NCBI GenBank assembly: GCA_017553625.1
Contig: JAFZKP010000041.1
Span: 1 to 33,503, forward strand
DNA: 33,503 bases
DNA from: Bacteroidales bacterium
Lineage (GTDB): Bacteria > Bacteroidota > Bacteroidia > Bacteroidales > F082
Reading direction: 5' to 3'
The notes under the pieces are model-generated. The model had not been told where the DNA came from. It was given only the letters and a program-made list of their open reading frames with translations, and made no database searches. Every line of letters begins with the position of its first letter. Within the stretch, counting starts at the first letter, position 1. A program made the translations under genes and the position numbers. Shown here piece by piece: positions 16,134 to 24,036 of the stretch.

Positions 16134-17347
16134 TCTTCGTCGTCTTTTTTGCCGTTTAACTGGAGTTTCGCTCTTGTGAAAGGTTTGTTTCTGTCGAAGA
16201 GATACCTATATGTAATATGTGTCTTGTAATGCTGTGCGCCGGCTCTTTCAGCGATTTTCAGCATTGGAGGGTTGAAGTCACCTATCCAGTTGAGCTGCAA
16301 TTCTTTATATTTGAATTTCTTCTTAATTGCCTGGGCTTCGAGGGAGCATACAAGACCTGATTCAAGACCTTTTTTGCGGTGTTCGGGAACAATTCCGAAG
16401 ACAAGTGATATGGCTCTGTCGCAAATTCTTGATATTTTAACTCTCCAAAAAACACGTAAAGCGTTGAAACCCTTGTCGTTGCCGTTCAATCCTTTGTAAA
16501 TCTGGTTCAAGTCAATCATCATGAGGAAGAATCCGACGGGTTCACCTTTATAATATGCGAAGTGCATCAGGCGCGGGTCGATAATCGGTTTGAGGCTGTT
16601 AAGCAGCGCCAGAGCGTGCTGGCGTGTGAGTTTTGCTGTTCCTGGTATCGAACCCCAGGATTTGTTGTATATCGTGAGAAAATCGTCGGCGTAGCGGTCG
16701 ATTTTGCGTTTGTCGAGGATTTCAAAAGAGTAGTCTGGGTTGCCGTAAATACGGTTCGCTTTCTCATGCAAAATCGGGTCGAAGCCGCCAGGAGTGAGGC
16801 TGCGACGGAATGTAAACTGCTTGAAATAATCCTTAAAGCCGTAATTTTCAAATAGTTGGCTGTAGTAAGGATAGTTGTAAGGCATGTTGTAGATTGGGTC
16901 GGTGAAACCTTCCACGAGGCAGCCCCAGAAATAGTCGCGGTCGCCGAAGTTGACGGGACCATCCATCGCTTCGAATCCGCGTTCCTCGAGCCATTTTTTC
17001 GCAGCGTCAAAGAGTGTGTCGGCGGCTTTCTGGTCGTTGATGCAGTCGAAGAAGCCGCATCCGCCTGTTTTTTGTCCGTTTTCCTCGTTTTCGTACACTT
17101 TTGACGTCTTCTCGTCATAGAAAACGGCAATTCTGCCGACAATATCGCCTTTGTTGTCGGTGATGTAATATCTTGTGGCGTCGCCGTGACGGAAAAGCTT
17201 GTTCTGATCCTTGTCGAAAACCTTTTCCACTTCGCGGTCGAGTGGCCTGACGTAATGCTCGTCTTTCTTATATAATTTTGACGGAAATGCAAGCCATTGC
17301 TTGATTTCACGATTAGTCAATACTTCGTGCAGTGTGTAATCTGACAT
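16130..17347 (-). CDS. GNAT-like acyltransferase family protein, function unknown
   Basis: This 405-residue cytosolic-looking protein has no signal or membrane segments. The N-terminal part has [15 protein letters not shown] and [23 protein letters not shown]. The middle has [25 protein letters not shown], and the C-terminal half has [18 protein letters not shown] and [20 protein letters not shown]. That last stretch resembles an acetyl-CoA-binding R/Q-x-x-G-x-G/A turn of GNAT enzymes. Such proteins are widespread in Bacteroidota and related to the YghO group, and the substrate is unknown. It is the first gene of a minus-strand run and overlaps lolD by 4 bases. The coupling hints at a link to the envelope or lipoproteins, but that is inference only. 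Confidence 0.72.
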   Translation of the reverse strand: MSDYTLHEVLTNREIKQWLAFPSKLYKKDEHYVRPLDREVEKVFDKDQNKLFRHGDATRYYITDNKGDIVGRIAVFYDEKTSKVYENEENGQKTGGCGFFDCINDQKAADTLFDAAKKWLEERGFEAMDGPVNFGDRDYFWGCLVEGFTDPIYNMPYNYPYYSQLFENYGFKDYFKQFTFRRSLTPGGFDPILHEKANRIYGNPDYSFEILDKRKIDRYADDFLTIYNKSWGSIPGTAKLTRQHALALLNSLKPIIDPRLMHFAYYKGEPVGFFLMMIDLNQIYKGLNGNDKGFNALRVFWRVKISRICDRAISLVFGIVPEHRKKGLESGLVCSLEAQAIKKKFKYKELQLNWIGDFNPPMLKIAERAGAQHYKTHITYRYLFDRNKPFTRAKLQLNGKKDDEE

Positions 17348-17364
17348 TTATTTCATCATAATAA

Positions 17365-17396
17365 TTTGCAAAAATAATAAAAATTCAATAATTTTG
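17365..17396 (+). promoter_or_regulatory. nth promoter
   Basis: TTTG (17365-17368), a 20-base spacer and TAATTTTG (17389-17396) match the Bacteroidota primary-sigma pattern, and the nth ATG follows 18 bases later. A divergent -7-like box for the acyltransferase gene (TATTTTTG on the minus strand, 17376 to 17369) lies inside this spacer. Confidence 0.6.
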
Positions 17397-17414
17397 TTGT
17401 TTTAATTTAAAAAA

Positions 17415-18065
17415 ATGAAAAGAGTTGATATTCAATCGAAATATGATGCTTTTGTCGAGTATTTTGACGAACACATGCCTGTCGCGGAGTCGGAATTGAA
17501 GTTTTTGAACCCATATCAGCTTGTCGTTGCCGTGATGCTTTCGGCTCAGTGTACCGACAAACGTGTGAACATGACTACACCGGCTCTCTTTGAGCGCTTT
17601 TCTGACCCGAAATCGTTGGCTGAGGCTTCCCAAGACGATGTTTATCAATTGATTAAGTCGATTTCTTATCCAAACAACAAAGCTAAGAATCTGGTGAAGA
17701 TGGCGCAGGTTCTGATGTCCGACTATAATGGAATTGTTCCAGATGATTTGGATGAACTGCAGAAGCTTCCTGGAGTTGGAAGAAAAACGGCTAATGTGGT
17801 GATGGCGGTGGCTTTCAACAAGCCTGCGATGCCTGTCGATACTCATGTTTTCCGTGTCTCGGCAAGGATTGGACTGACAAAAGGGGCGAAGACGCCTCTT
17901 GAAACGGAGAAGCAACTCGTGGCACATATTCCGCAAAATGTGCTTTCCAAGGCCCATCACTGGCTGATTCTTCACGGAAGATATGTATGCAACGCACGCA
18001 AACCCAAGTGCGATGAATGCGGGATAACCGATATTTGCGATTTTTATCAAAAAAAAGGCAAATAA
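17415..18065 (+). CDS. nth: endonuclease III, DNA glycosylase/AP lyase
   Basis: This 216-residue HhH-GPD enzyme removes oxidised pyrimidines and cleaves at abasic sites. Helix-hairpin-helix LPGVGRKTANVV contains the catalytic Lys124. VDTHVFRV supplies the catalytic Asp142. The C-terminal [4Fe-4S] loop has Cys192-x6-Cys199-x2-Cys202-x5-Cys208, as in the E. coli enzyme. The N-terminal AVMLSAQCTDKRVN is also typical. Length is normal. It is a single gene with its own promoter and sits 135 bases before recA, in a region rich in repair genes. Confidence 0.95.
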   Translation: MKRVDIQSKYDAFVEYFDEHMPVAESELKFLNPYQLVVAVMLSAQCTDKRVNMTTPALFERFSDPKSLAEASQDDVYQLIKSISYPNNKAKNLVKMAQVLMSDYNGIVPDDLDELQKLPGVGRKTANVVMAVAFNKPAMPVDTHVFRVSARIGLTKGAKTPLETEKQLVAHIPQNVLSKAHHWLILHGRYVCNARKPKCDECGITDICDFYQKKGK

Positions 18066-18066
18066 T

Positions 18067-18097
18067 TTTGGTGTTACAAAAAAAATGTTTATCTTTG
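18067..18097 (+). promoter_or_regulatory. recA promoter
   Basis: TTTG (18067-18070), a 19-base spacer and TATCTTTG (18090-18097) form a near-ideal Bacteroidota promoter. Transcription should start near 18102, giving a leader of about 100 bases. No LexA-type box was recognised. Confidence 0.7.
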
Positions 18098-18099
18098 TA

Positions 18100-18144
18100 A
18101 CGTTGCAGTTTGATTAAAAACTCGTCAAAATCAGGCTGCGACGT
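18100..18144 (+). promoter_or_regulatory. recA leader stem-loop
   Basis: ACGTTGCAGTTTGATT (18100-18115) can pair along its whole length with AATCAGGCTGCGACGT (18129-18144) if three G-U pairs are allowed, giving a 16-bp stem and a 13-base loop. It falls at the predicted 5' end of the recA mRNA and is followed by the U-rich stretch TTTTGTGGTTTT. It could protect the 5' end or act as a weak attenuator. Confidence 0.6.
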
Positions 18145-18199
18145 TTTGTGGTTTTATTAAAATGATTTATTAACTAATTGATTTAAAATAACTTGTATT

Positions 18200-19237
18200 A
18201 TGGCAAATAAAAATATCGAGGAAGATGTCGAGAAAGTGAGACTGGAGAAAATGAAGGCTTTGGAAGCCACATTGGGAAATATCGAGAAGTCGTTTGGCAA
18301 GGGCAGCATCATGCGCCTCGGTGACAACAAACAGGAAAAAATAGATTCAATATCAACGGGTTCGATAGGTTTGGACTATGCTCTTGGCATCGGTGGCATG
18401 CCTCGCGGCAGGATTATCGAGGTGTTCGGACCGGAGAGCTCTGGCAAGACGACGCTGGCGTTGCATGTCATCGCTGAAGCTCAGAAACAGGGCGGAATAG
18501 GAGCGTTTATCGACGCTGAGCACGCTTTTGACAGATTTTATGCAAAGAAACTTGGCGTTGACATTGATAACCTGCTCGTTTCGCAGCCTGACAATGGTGA
18601 ACAGGCTCTTGAAATAGCCGAAAACCTTATCCGTTCTGGTGCAATCGACGTTATCGTGATTGACTCCGTGGCCGCCTTGACTCCGAAAAGCGAGATTGAG
18701 GGTGAGATGGGCGACAGCAAAATGGGCTTGCAGGCGCGCCTTATGTCGCAGGCGATGCGAAAACTGACGGCGACAATCAGCAAGACTTCGACGGTGTGCA
18801 TTTTCATCAACCAGCTGCGTGAGAAAATCGGCGTAATGTTTGGCAATCCTGAGACGACAACAGGCGGTAACGCTTTGAAATTCTATAGCTCCGTGCGTCT
18901 TGACATCCGTAAGGTGAGCCAGATTAAAGACGGCGAGAACATCATGGGCAACCGCGTGAAAGTCAAAGTTGTGAAGAACAAAGTGGCTCCTCCGTTCAAG
19001 AAGGCCGAGTTTGATATCCTTTATGGTGAAGGCATTTCGCGAATCGGTGAGATTATAGACATAGGTGTTGAGCTTGGCGTTATCAAAAAGAGCGGCTCGT
19101 GGTTCAGCTACAATGAGACGAAACTCGGACAGGGTAGGGATGCCTTGAAAAAACTCCTTGACGAGAATCCGGAGTTGTGCGATGAGCTTACACAAAAGAT
19201 AACAGACGCATTGAAAGAGACAGATCAGGACCTTTAA
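18200..19237 (+). CDS. recA: recombinase RecA
   Basis: The 345 residues are the standard length. Walker A GPESSGKT (77-84), the FIDAEHAFD segment, Walker [21 protein letters not shown], the L2 loop [30 protein letters not shown], and the [20 protein letters not shown] segment are all intact. RecA coats single-stranded DNA, carries out strand exchange and triggers the DNA-damage response. It has a leader of about 100 bases with a strong hairpin. A TPR lipoprotein gene follows after 15 bases and is probably co-transcribed. Confidence 0.98.
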   Translation: MANKNIEEDVEKVRLEKMKALEATLGNIEKSFGKGSIMRLGDNKQEKIDSISTGSIGLDYALGIGGMPRGRIIEVFGPESSGKTTLALHVIAEAQKQGGIGAFIDAEHAFDRFYAKKLGVDIDNLLVSQPDNGEQALEIAENLIRSGAIDVIVIDSVAALTPKSEIEGEMGDSKMGLQARLMSQAMRKLTATISKTSTVCIFINQLREKIGVMFGNPETTTGGNALKFYSSVRLDIRKVSQIKDGENIMGNRVKVKVVKNKVAPPFKKAEFDILYGEGISRIGEIIDIGVELGVIKKSGSWFSYNETKLGQGRDALKKLLDENPELCDELTQKITDALKETDQDL

Positions 19238-19252
19238 CATATTGATAAACAA

Positions 19253-20254
19253 ATGCTGATGAAAAAAGTTTTTCTGGCTTTGGCTTGCATCGTCATGCTT
19301 GCCGGATGTACTGGCAACGACTCAAAGGATAATATTAAGACTGAAGACAAAACACAGGAAAAAGTGGCTAAAAACGAACAAGTCACTGATTCTCTTGATG
19401 TTAACGGATATATAGCAAGGGCAAGGTTTTATCTTGCAAACCAGCAGGTTGGCAATGCCATCCGTGACATCAATAGTGCGCTGTCGCTGGATGGGAAGAA
19501 TGTTGACGCTCTACTTGTTCTTTCCGATATTTATTATGCTTTGGGAGACCAGGACAATATCCTTCTGACGTTGAACAAAGCGACGGAACTTGCGCCGTTG
19601 GATTCTCGTCCTGTGATAAAACTGGCAGAGTTGAGTTTCCTTCAGGGAAATGTCAACATGGCGAATGCGTATCTTGATAAGGCATTGGAACTCAACAGTA
19701 TAAATCCTCAGGCATACTATATGAAGGGGATTATATGTATGTCGAAAAACGACACCGTTCAGGCCTTGAAACAGTTTATGAAGTCGAGAAACCAGGATGA
19801 TTCGTTTATCGACCCGGTTCTTCAGATTGCCGGCATTTATGCGGCACAGCGTAATCCTATGGCGAGAGATTATTACAATCTTGCCATTGAGATTGAACCA
19901 TACAACTATGGTACATATTACGACCTCGCCTTGTATCTACAAGACAACGGCAATCCTGAGAAGGCACTGGAGATTTATGACACATTGGAAAGACGTCTGC
20001 CGGGAAACTATCAGATTTTGTTTAACAAGGGATATGTTAATCTTGTGTATCTGCTTAACTATGACAAGGCTATCGAGAATTTCGACCTGGCTTTGGAAAT
20101 GAATCCGAAATATGTGGACGCATTATTAAATAAAGGTGTCGCCTACGAACAGAAGGGTAATTTCAAGCAGGCAAAAAGCATCTATCTCCAGATTTTAAAG
20201 GACAATCCAAATTATCAGCTGGCGATAGATGCTTTGAAAAGGTTAGGCGAGTGA
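19253..20254 (+). CDS. TPR-repeat lipoprotein
   Basis: This 333-residue protein has a lipoprotein signal (VMLAGC, Cys19). An alternative ATG two codons on (19259, MKKVF) is as likely a start. About seven TPR units follow from residue 45 onward, for example AIRDINSALSLDGKNVDALL, LLTLNKATELAPLDSRPVIK, NAYLDKALELNSINPQAYYM, ALEIYDTLERRLPGNYQIL and AIENFDLALEMNPKYVDALL. It is expected to be membrane-anchored and facing the periplasm, acting as a scaffold. It lies 15 bases after recA. Its last 12 bases overlap the convergent phosphohexomutase gene. The partner is not known. Confidence 0.85.
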   Translation: MLMKKVFLALACIVMLAGCTGNDSKDNIKTEDKTQEKVAKNEQVTDSLDVNGYIARARFYLANQQVGNAIRDINSALSLDGKNVDALLVLSDIYYALGDQDNILLTLNKATELAPLDSRPVIKLAELSFLQGNVNMANAYLDKALELNSINPQAYYMKGIICMSKNDTVQALKQFMKSRNQDDSFIDPVLQIAGIYAAQRNPMARDYYNLAIEIEPYNYGTYYDLALYLQDNGNPEKALEIYDTLERRLPGNYQILFNKGYVNLVYLLNYDKAIENFDLALEMNPKYVDALLNKGVAYEQKGNFKQAKSIYLQILKDNPNYQLAIDALKRLGE

Positions 20255-22015
20255 TTCGTCGTTAGTGTTTTCTTCTTTTTTCGGTTCGGAGAACAGCTTG
20301 GCGAGTTCGTCAAGATTCTCCTTGATTTCCTGTTCAACACCGCTGAGCTCGTTGAGGTTGTCAAGAGGCTCGTTCATGCTGAAGTAGAACTTGATCTTAG
20401 GCTCTGTGCCTGAAGGTCTGATACTGACTTTGATGCCGTCTTCCGTGAAGAACTGCAGGACATCTGATTTCGGCAGGTTGATAATCGTCTCGATGCCGAA
20501 TGTCAAATCCTTGCTCACACCAAGTTTGTAGTCTCTAATTTCAATGACTCTTGAACCGAGAAGGCTCTTTGGCGGGTTCTTTCTGAGTTCGAGCATCATC
20601 TCCTGGATTTCCTTGATGCCGCTGATGCCTTTCTTTGTCAAAGAAACGAGTTTCTCTTTGTAAACGCCAAATTCTTTGTAAATGTCTTTGAGAATCTGGT
20701 ACAGAGTCTTGCCTTGTTCGGCAGCCCAGGAAGTGGCTTCGGCGAGCATGAAGCAGGTGATGATGGCGTCTTTGTCGCGTACAAAGTCACCGACGAGGAA
20801 GCCGTAGCTTTCTTCACCGCCGCAAACGAACGTCTCTTCCGGTTTGTGCAAAATCTTGTCGGCTATATATTTGAAGCCAGTCAGGACATCGTATGTCTTG
20901 ACGTTGAATTTCTGGGCGATATTTGAGATCAAGTCGCTGGTGACTATAGTCTTGACGATAAACTCCTTGCCTGTGAGCTTGCCAAGTTCCTCCCAACGTG
21001 TCAATATATAATAGGTGAGGATGCTTGCTGTCTGGTTGCCGTTGAGCAGCATAAAGTTGCCCTCGTCGTCTCTAACAGCCACACCAACGCGGTCGGCGTC
21101 AGGGTCGGTGGCGAGAACCACGTCGGCTTTCATCGCCTTGGCTTTTTCAATTGCCATGTTCATTGCGGCAGGTTCTTCCGGATTCGGTGACACTACAGTC
21201 GGGAAGTTGCCGTCTGTAACCATTTGTTCCTCAACAGGGTAGAAGTTCTTAAAACCTGCTTTTGCAAAAAGTGTAGGCATGAGCTGTCCACCGGTTCCGT
21301 GAATAGGAGTGTAGACAAAAGCCAGATTCTTATGTTTCTTTATCAATTTTGGTGACAAAGAGAGTTTCATCACGTTGCTGAGATAAATCTCGTCGAATTT
21401 CTCGTCAAGCATTTCGATGAGTTTTGCGTTTCTTTTACGCTTAACCATTGAAATATCTGTAATTTTCTCGACTTCTGCAATGATGTTTTTGTCGTGTGGT
21501 GACACGACCTGTCCGCCGTCTTCCCAATAGACCTTGTATCCGTTGTATTCTTTGGGATTGTGTGACGCTGTGACAACAATACCTGACTGGCATTTCAGTT
21601 CACGAATGGCGAAAGAAAGTTCTGGAGTAGGACGTAATGCGCTGAATAAAAACACTTTGATGCCATTTGCTGTCATCACGTCAGCGGAGATTTGGGCGAA
21701 TTCCTTACTGTTGTTGCGGCAGTCGTAGGCGATGGCGACCTGAGGATGCTTCATGTCGGCAAACATTTTCTTGATGTAGTTTGCCAAGCCTTGTGTTGCC
21801 ATTGCCACTGTGTAGATGTTCATGCGGTTGGTTCCGACACCCATGATGCCTCTTAATCCACCGGTTCCGAACTCGAGGATGCGGTAGAAACTCTCGGTCA
21901 GTTCGTTGGGGTCATTGTCGATTAGGTTTTGAACCTGTTTTCTTGTCTCTTCATCGTATTGGTCTGATAACCAAGACTTTGCCTTTTCAAGTAATTCAGG
22001 TGTAACGTTTTCCAT
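20243..22015 (-). CDS. pgm: phospho-sugar mutase (phosphoglucomutase/phosphomannomutase)
   Basis: This 590-residue alpha-D-phosphohexomutase is of the long type common in Bacteroidota and Firmicutes. The phosphoserine loop is TASHNPKEYNGYK (Ser151), the metal site is DPDADRVG (Asp304, 306 and 308), the sugar-binding loop is CGGEESYGF (about 398-406), and the phosphate-binding loop is RPSGTEPKIKFY. It interconverts hexose 1- and 6-phosphates in the cytoplasm, feeding glycolysis and nucleotide-sugar synthesis, which could serve the polysaccharide operon in this window. Glucose or mannose preference cannot be read safely, so the symbol is provisional. A -7 box (TAAATTTG on the minus strand, 22080 to 22073) lies at the 3' end of the gene upstream of it. 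Confidence 0.9.
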   Translation of the reverse strand: MENVTPELLEKAKSWLSDQYDEETRKQVQNLIDNDPNELTESFYRILEFGTGGLRGIMGVGTNRMNIYTVAMATQGLANYIKKMFADMKHPQVAIAYDCRNNSKEFAQISADVMTANGIKVFLFSALRPTPELSFAIRELKCQSGIVVTASHNPKEYNGYKVYWEDGGQVVSPHDKNIIAEVEKITDISMVKRKRNAKLIEMLDEKFDEIYLSNVMKLSLSPKLIKKHKNLAFVYTPIHGTGGQLMPTLFAKAGFKNFYPVEEQMVTDGNFPTVVSPNPEEPAAMNMAIEKAKAMKADVVLATDPDADRVGVAVRDDEGNFMLLNGNQTASILTYYILTRWEELGKLTGKEFIVKTIVTSDLISNIAQKFNVKTYDVLTGFKYIADKILHKPEETFVCGGEESYGFLVGDFVRDKDAIITCFMLAEATSWAAEQGKTLYQILKDIYKEFGVYKEKLVSLTKKGISGIKEIQEMMLELRKNPPKSLLGSRVIEIRDYKLGVSKDLTFGIETIINLPKSDVLQFFTEDGIKVSIRPSGTEPKIKFYFSMNEPLDNLNELSGVEQEIKENLDELAKLFSEPKKEENTNDESLA

Positions 22016-22064
22016 AAGATATATTTTTAGTTATTTGTAATTATTTTTTATTTCCTTTTAAAAA

Positions 22065-23069
22065 TCATGTTGCAAATTTATATAAAAAAGTAATACCAAG
22101 CGACTCTTTAAATTGAAGAATTGGTTTTTGTTTGTCGTCAATTGTGAATTTCACGTTGTCATCGTATATCATGTGGATGTTGATAATCGTTGATATTCTT
22201 TTGTTTATGGAGAATTTTATACCAGTTTCCCAGTCGACGTCAATATTCCATCTGTTGGCTCTGTTGGAATCCATATAATTGTTGTAAAGGTTCAAATTTG
22301 AGAAAATGCTGATATTGTCTTTGAATGTCTGCTTGTATTTTATAAGCACATTGAAACCGAGCTCGCCGAGGAATTTCTTGCCTGGAATCCAGATGCTGTC
22401 GCCATTGATGATGTTCCAATACGCCGCTTCGACACCGAAAGAGCCGTTGTCAGCCAAAGTCTGGTCGTTGACAAAAGTGAGCTTTCCTGCGGCTGGACTC
22501 GCAAAAACGCTAAGAATGTCAGGGATGATGGTGTATGTGTAACCGATTGATACAGTGAGGTATGCGGGTGCGAAGAACTTTGAAATCGGCACTGAGTCAT
22601 TAGGGTAGGAATAACCGTTTGAAAACTGTGTCTTCAGCGTGGTTATGGATGTGAAAGTAAGATGTTTGTTGTTGTTATGGGTCATCGTAGTGGACAATTC
22701 CAGACGGTCTTCGGTTTTCTCGACGCGTTTCTGCTTTGGATAGCTCTGAATGCCATAAACGAACAGTCCGCTTGTCACATAATTGAAAAGACTTCTGTTG
22801 TATGTGTATTTGAAATCTGCCGCTATTTTTCCGCTGCCGTTGCTTTCACCACCAGCCGCCCAATGCGTTATTGCCAACTGGTTCAATGTCATGCCGATGC
22901 TGCCTTCAAATTTGTGCCATATCGCTTCTTTCCTCTGCTCCTTGGATGATTTTTCGGCAATAGTGTCCTGCGACATGCCTCTGTTTGGATTTGCCATTAC
23001 CAACAAAACCAAAATAATGCATGTCACAAAAACATTGATATGCTTCAAACCTCCTTTTAATACTGGCAT
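22065..23069 (-). CDS. DUF3078 outer-membrane-type protein
   Basis: The protein has 334 residues and a signal peptide (hydrophobic stretch INVFVTCIILVLLVMA, cleavage near GMSQD). The mature part matches the DUF3078 pattern of Bacteroidota: SIGMTLNQLAITHWAAGGES followed by alternating polar and aromatic strands, ending SLGITFLYKF. Such a strand-rich protein with a terminal aromatic residue group is probably an outer-membrane beta-barrel. The function of the family is unknown. It is fired from a promoter interleaved with that of the divergent YwqG-family gene. The phosphohexomutase gene follows after 49 bases. Confidence 0.82.
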   Translation of the reverse strand: MPVLKGGLKHINVFVTCIILVLLVMANPNRGMSQDTIAEKSSKEQRKEAIWHKFEGSIGMTLNQLAITHWAAGGESNGSGKIAADFKYTYNRSLFNYVTSGLFVYGIQSYPKQKRVEKTEDRLELSTTMTHNNNKHLTFTSITTLKTQFSNGYSYPNDSVPISKFFAPAYLTVSIGYTYTIIPDILSVFASPAAGKLTFVNDQTLADNGSFGVEAAYWNIINGDSIWIPGKKFLGELGFNVLIKYKQTFKDNISIFSNLNLYNNYMDSNRANRWNIDVDWETGIKFSINKRISTIINIHMIYDDNVKFTIDDKQKPILQFKESLGITFLYKFAT

Positions 23070-23100
23070 TTTAACAAAAATGAATAAAACTCGTTTTTCA

Positions 23101-23132
23101 TTTGCAAAATTATAAATTATAACTTAAATTTG
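23101..23132 (+). promoter_or_regulatory. promoter of the YwqG-family gene
   Basis: TTTG (23101-23104), a 20-base spacer and TAAATTTG (23125-23132) match the Bacteroidota consensus. The ATG is 13 bases downstream, so the mRNA leader would be very short. The box pair is interleaved with the divergent DUF3078 promoter. Confidence 0.65.
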
Positions 23133-23136
23133 CAAA
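23105..23136 (-). promoter_or_regulatory. promoter of the DUF3078 gene
   Basis: On the minus strand TTTG (23136 to 23133), a 20-base spacer and TAATTTTG (23112 to 23105) form a good promoter, with the start codon 35 bases further on. It overlaps the opposite promoter almost completely. Confidence 0.6.
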
Positions 23137-23145
23137 AAAAATTAT

Positions 23146-23763
23146 ATGAATTCCATTAAAATAAATTTAAAAAATACAGATGAGGATCTTTTCATGAGGA
23201 GCAAGTGGTGGGGAAACCCTGATTTGCCTGTAGGATTTGACGTTCCTGATGATTTGACTTTCATTTGCCAGATAAAATGTGACGAACTCGCCGCGTTTGA
23301 TGAGGATAACCTGTTGCCGCACAAGGGAATGCTTTATTTTTTTGCTGCAATAGATTATTATTTTGGAAATTTCGATTCGTATAATCCGACCGATTTTTAT
23401 TGGGGAAGCGAAGATGTCAAGGTTTTTTATGTTGAAGATATTGAGAATCAGACATTTGAGCAGATTGTTTTTGTCGATGACGATGACAAACCTGTCGCAA
23501 TGAAAGAGCTTGCGATAGAGTTTTCGTCAGATGACGCTTTGTGTTATGGCAACAAAATGCTTGGCGAGCCATATAATCGCGAATGGGAGGACTGGGATAG
23601 TCCGTACAACGGCTGGACTGAGCTTCTGCAAGTGGATTCGGACGATTACGACGAATGCACACTCAACTTCATGGATTGGGGTATGCTTCATTTTATATTA
23701 AATCCTAATGATTTGAAAAACAATGATTTCACTAAAGTTACAGCAGTAATTTGTTCAACATAA
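23146..23763 (+). CDS. YwqG-family (DUF1963) protein
   Basis: This 205-residue acidic protein contains SKWWGNPDLPVGFDVP, then TFICQIKCDELAAFD and GMLYFFAAIDYY. This order is typical of DUF1963/YwqG proteins (product plus G-x-P-x-L-P near the start, then FICQI). C-terminal parts LQVDSDD and LNFMDWGMLHFILNPNDL fit the family's closing strands. No catalytic function is established. It has its own promoter and is followed after 6 bases by a small acidic gene, so the two form an operon. No signal or membrane segments are present, so it is probably cytosolic. Confidence 0.8.
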   Translation: MNSIKINLKNTDEDLFMRSKWWGNPDLPVGFDVPDDLTFICQIKCDELAAFDEDNLLPHKGMLYFFAAIDYYFGNFDSYNPTDFYWGSEDVKVFYVEDIENQTFEQIVFVDDDDKPVAMKELAIEFSSDDALCYGNKMLGEPYNREWEDWDSPYNGWTELLQVDSDDYDECTLNFMDWGMLHFILNPNDLKNNDFTKVTAVICST

Positions 23764-23769
23764 AAAGAT

Positions 23770-24036
23770 ATGAAAAAAACATTTTATGACGAGTATGAAG
23801 AACGGGATTTTGAAGTTGAAATCCCTGATGAATTGTATAAAAAGGCGTATGAAGACAATGATTACGATGCCTTGTATGAGATTGGGATAATTTTGCAGAC
23901 TGAGACGGAAATCTCGTTAGCTGTCGTTGCCGACATCATGGAGGAGGCGTACGCCGACGGCGAAGGCAGTGAAGACGCCTACGATTGGCTGTTGGATTAC
24001 CATCAGCCTGATGGCAGGTATGATGCTTGGTCTTAA
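23770..24036 (+). CDS. small acidic protein of unknown function
   Basis: This 88-residue protein is strongly acidic, with runs such as YDEYEERDFEVEIPDELYKK and YEDNDYDALYEIGIILQ. It has two or three predicted helices (KKAYEDNDYDALYEIGIILQ, then SLAVVADIMEEAYADGEGSE), which loosely resemble a Sel1/TPR-like hairpin, and ends with DWLLDYHQPDGRYDAWS. It lies 6 bases after the YwqG-family gene and is surely co-transcribed. Its stop overlaps the convergent uvrA stop by 4 bases. I do not recognise the family. A partner or inhibitor role for the upstream protein is only a guess from the pairing. Confidence 0.7.
   Translation: MKKTFYDEYEERDFEVEIPDELYKKAYEDNDYDALYEIGIILQTETEISLAVVADIMEEAYADGEGSEDAYDWLLDYHQPDGRYDAWS

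Noticed and set aside
16567-17310. 247-codon minus-strand frame inside the acyltransferase-like gene
   Set aside because: It is the alternative frame of a recognisable conserved protein, and its product is low-complexity Ser/Thr/Arg-rich.
18353-19252. 299-codon minus-strand frame opposite recA
   Set aside because: recA is certain on the other strand; the opposite frame is a by-product of its codon use.
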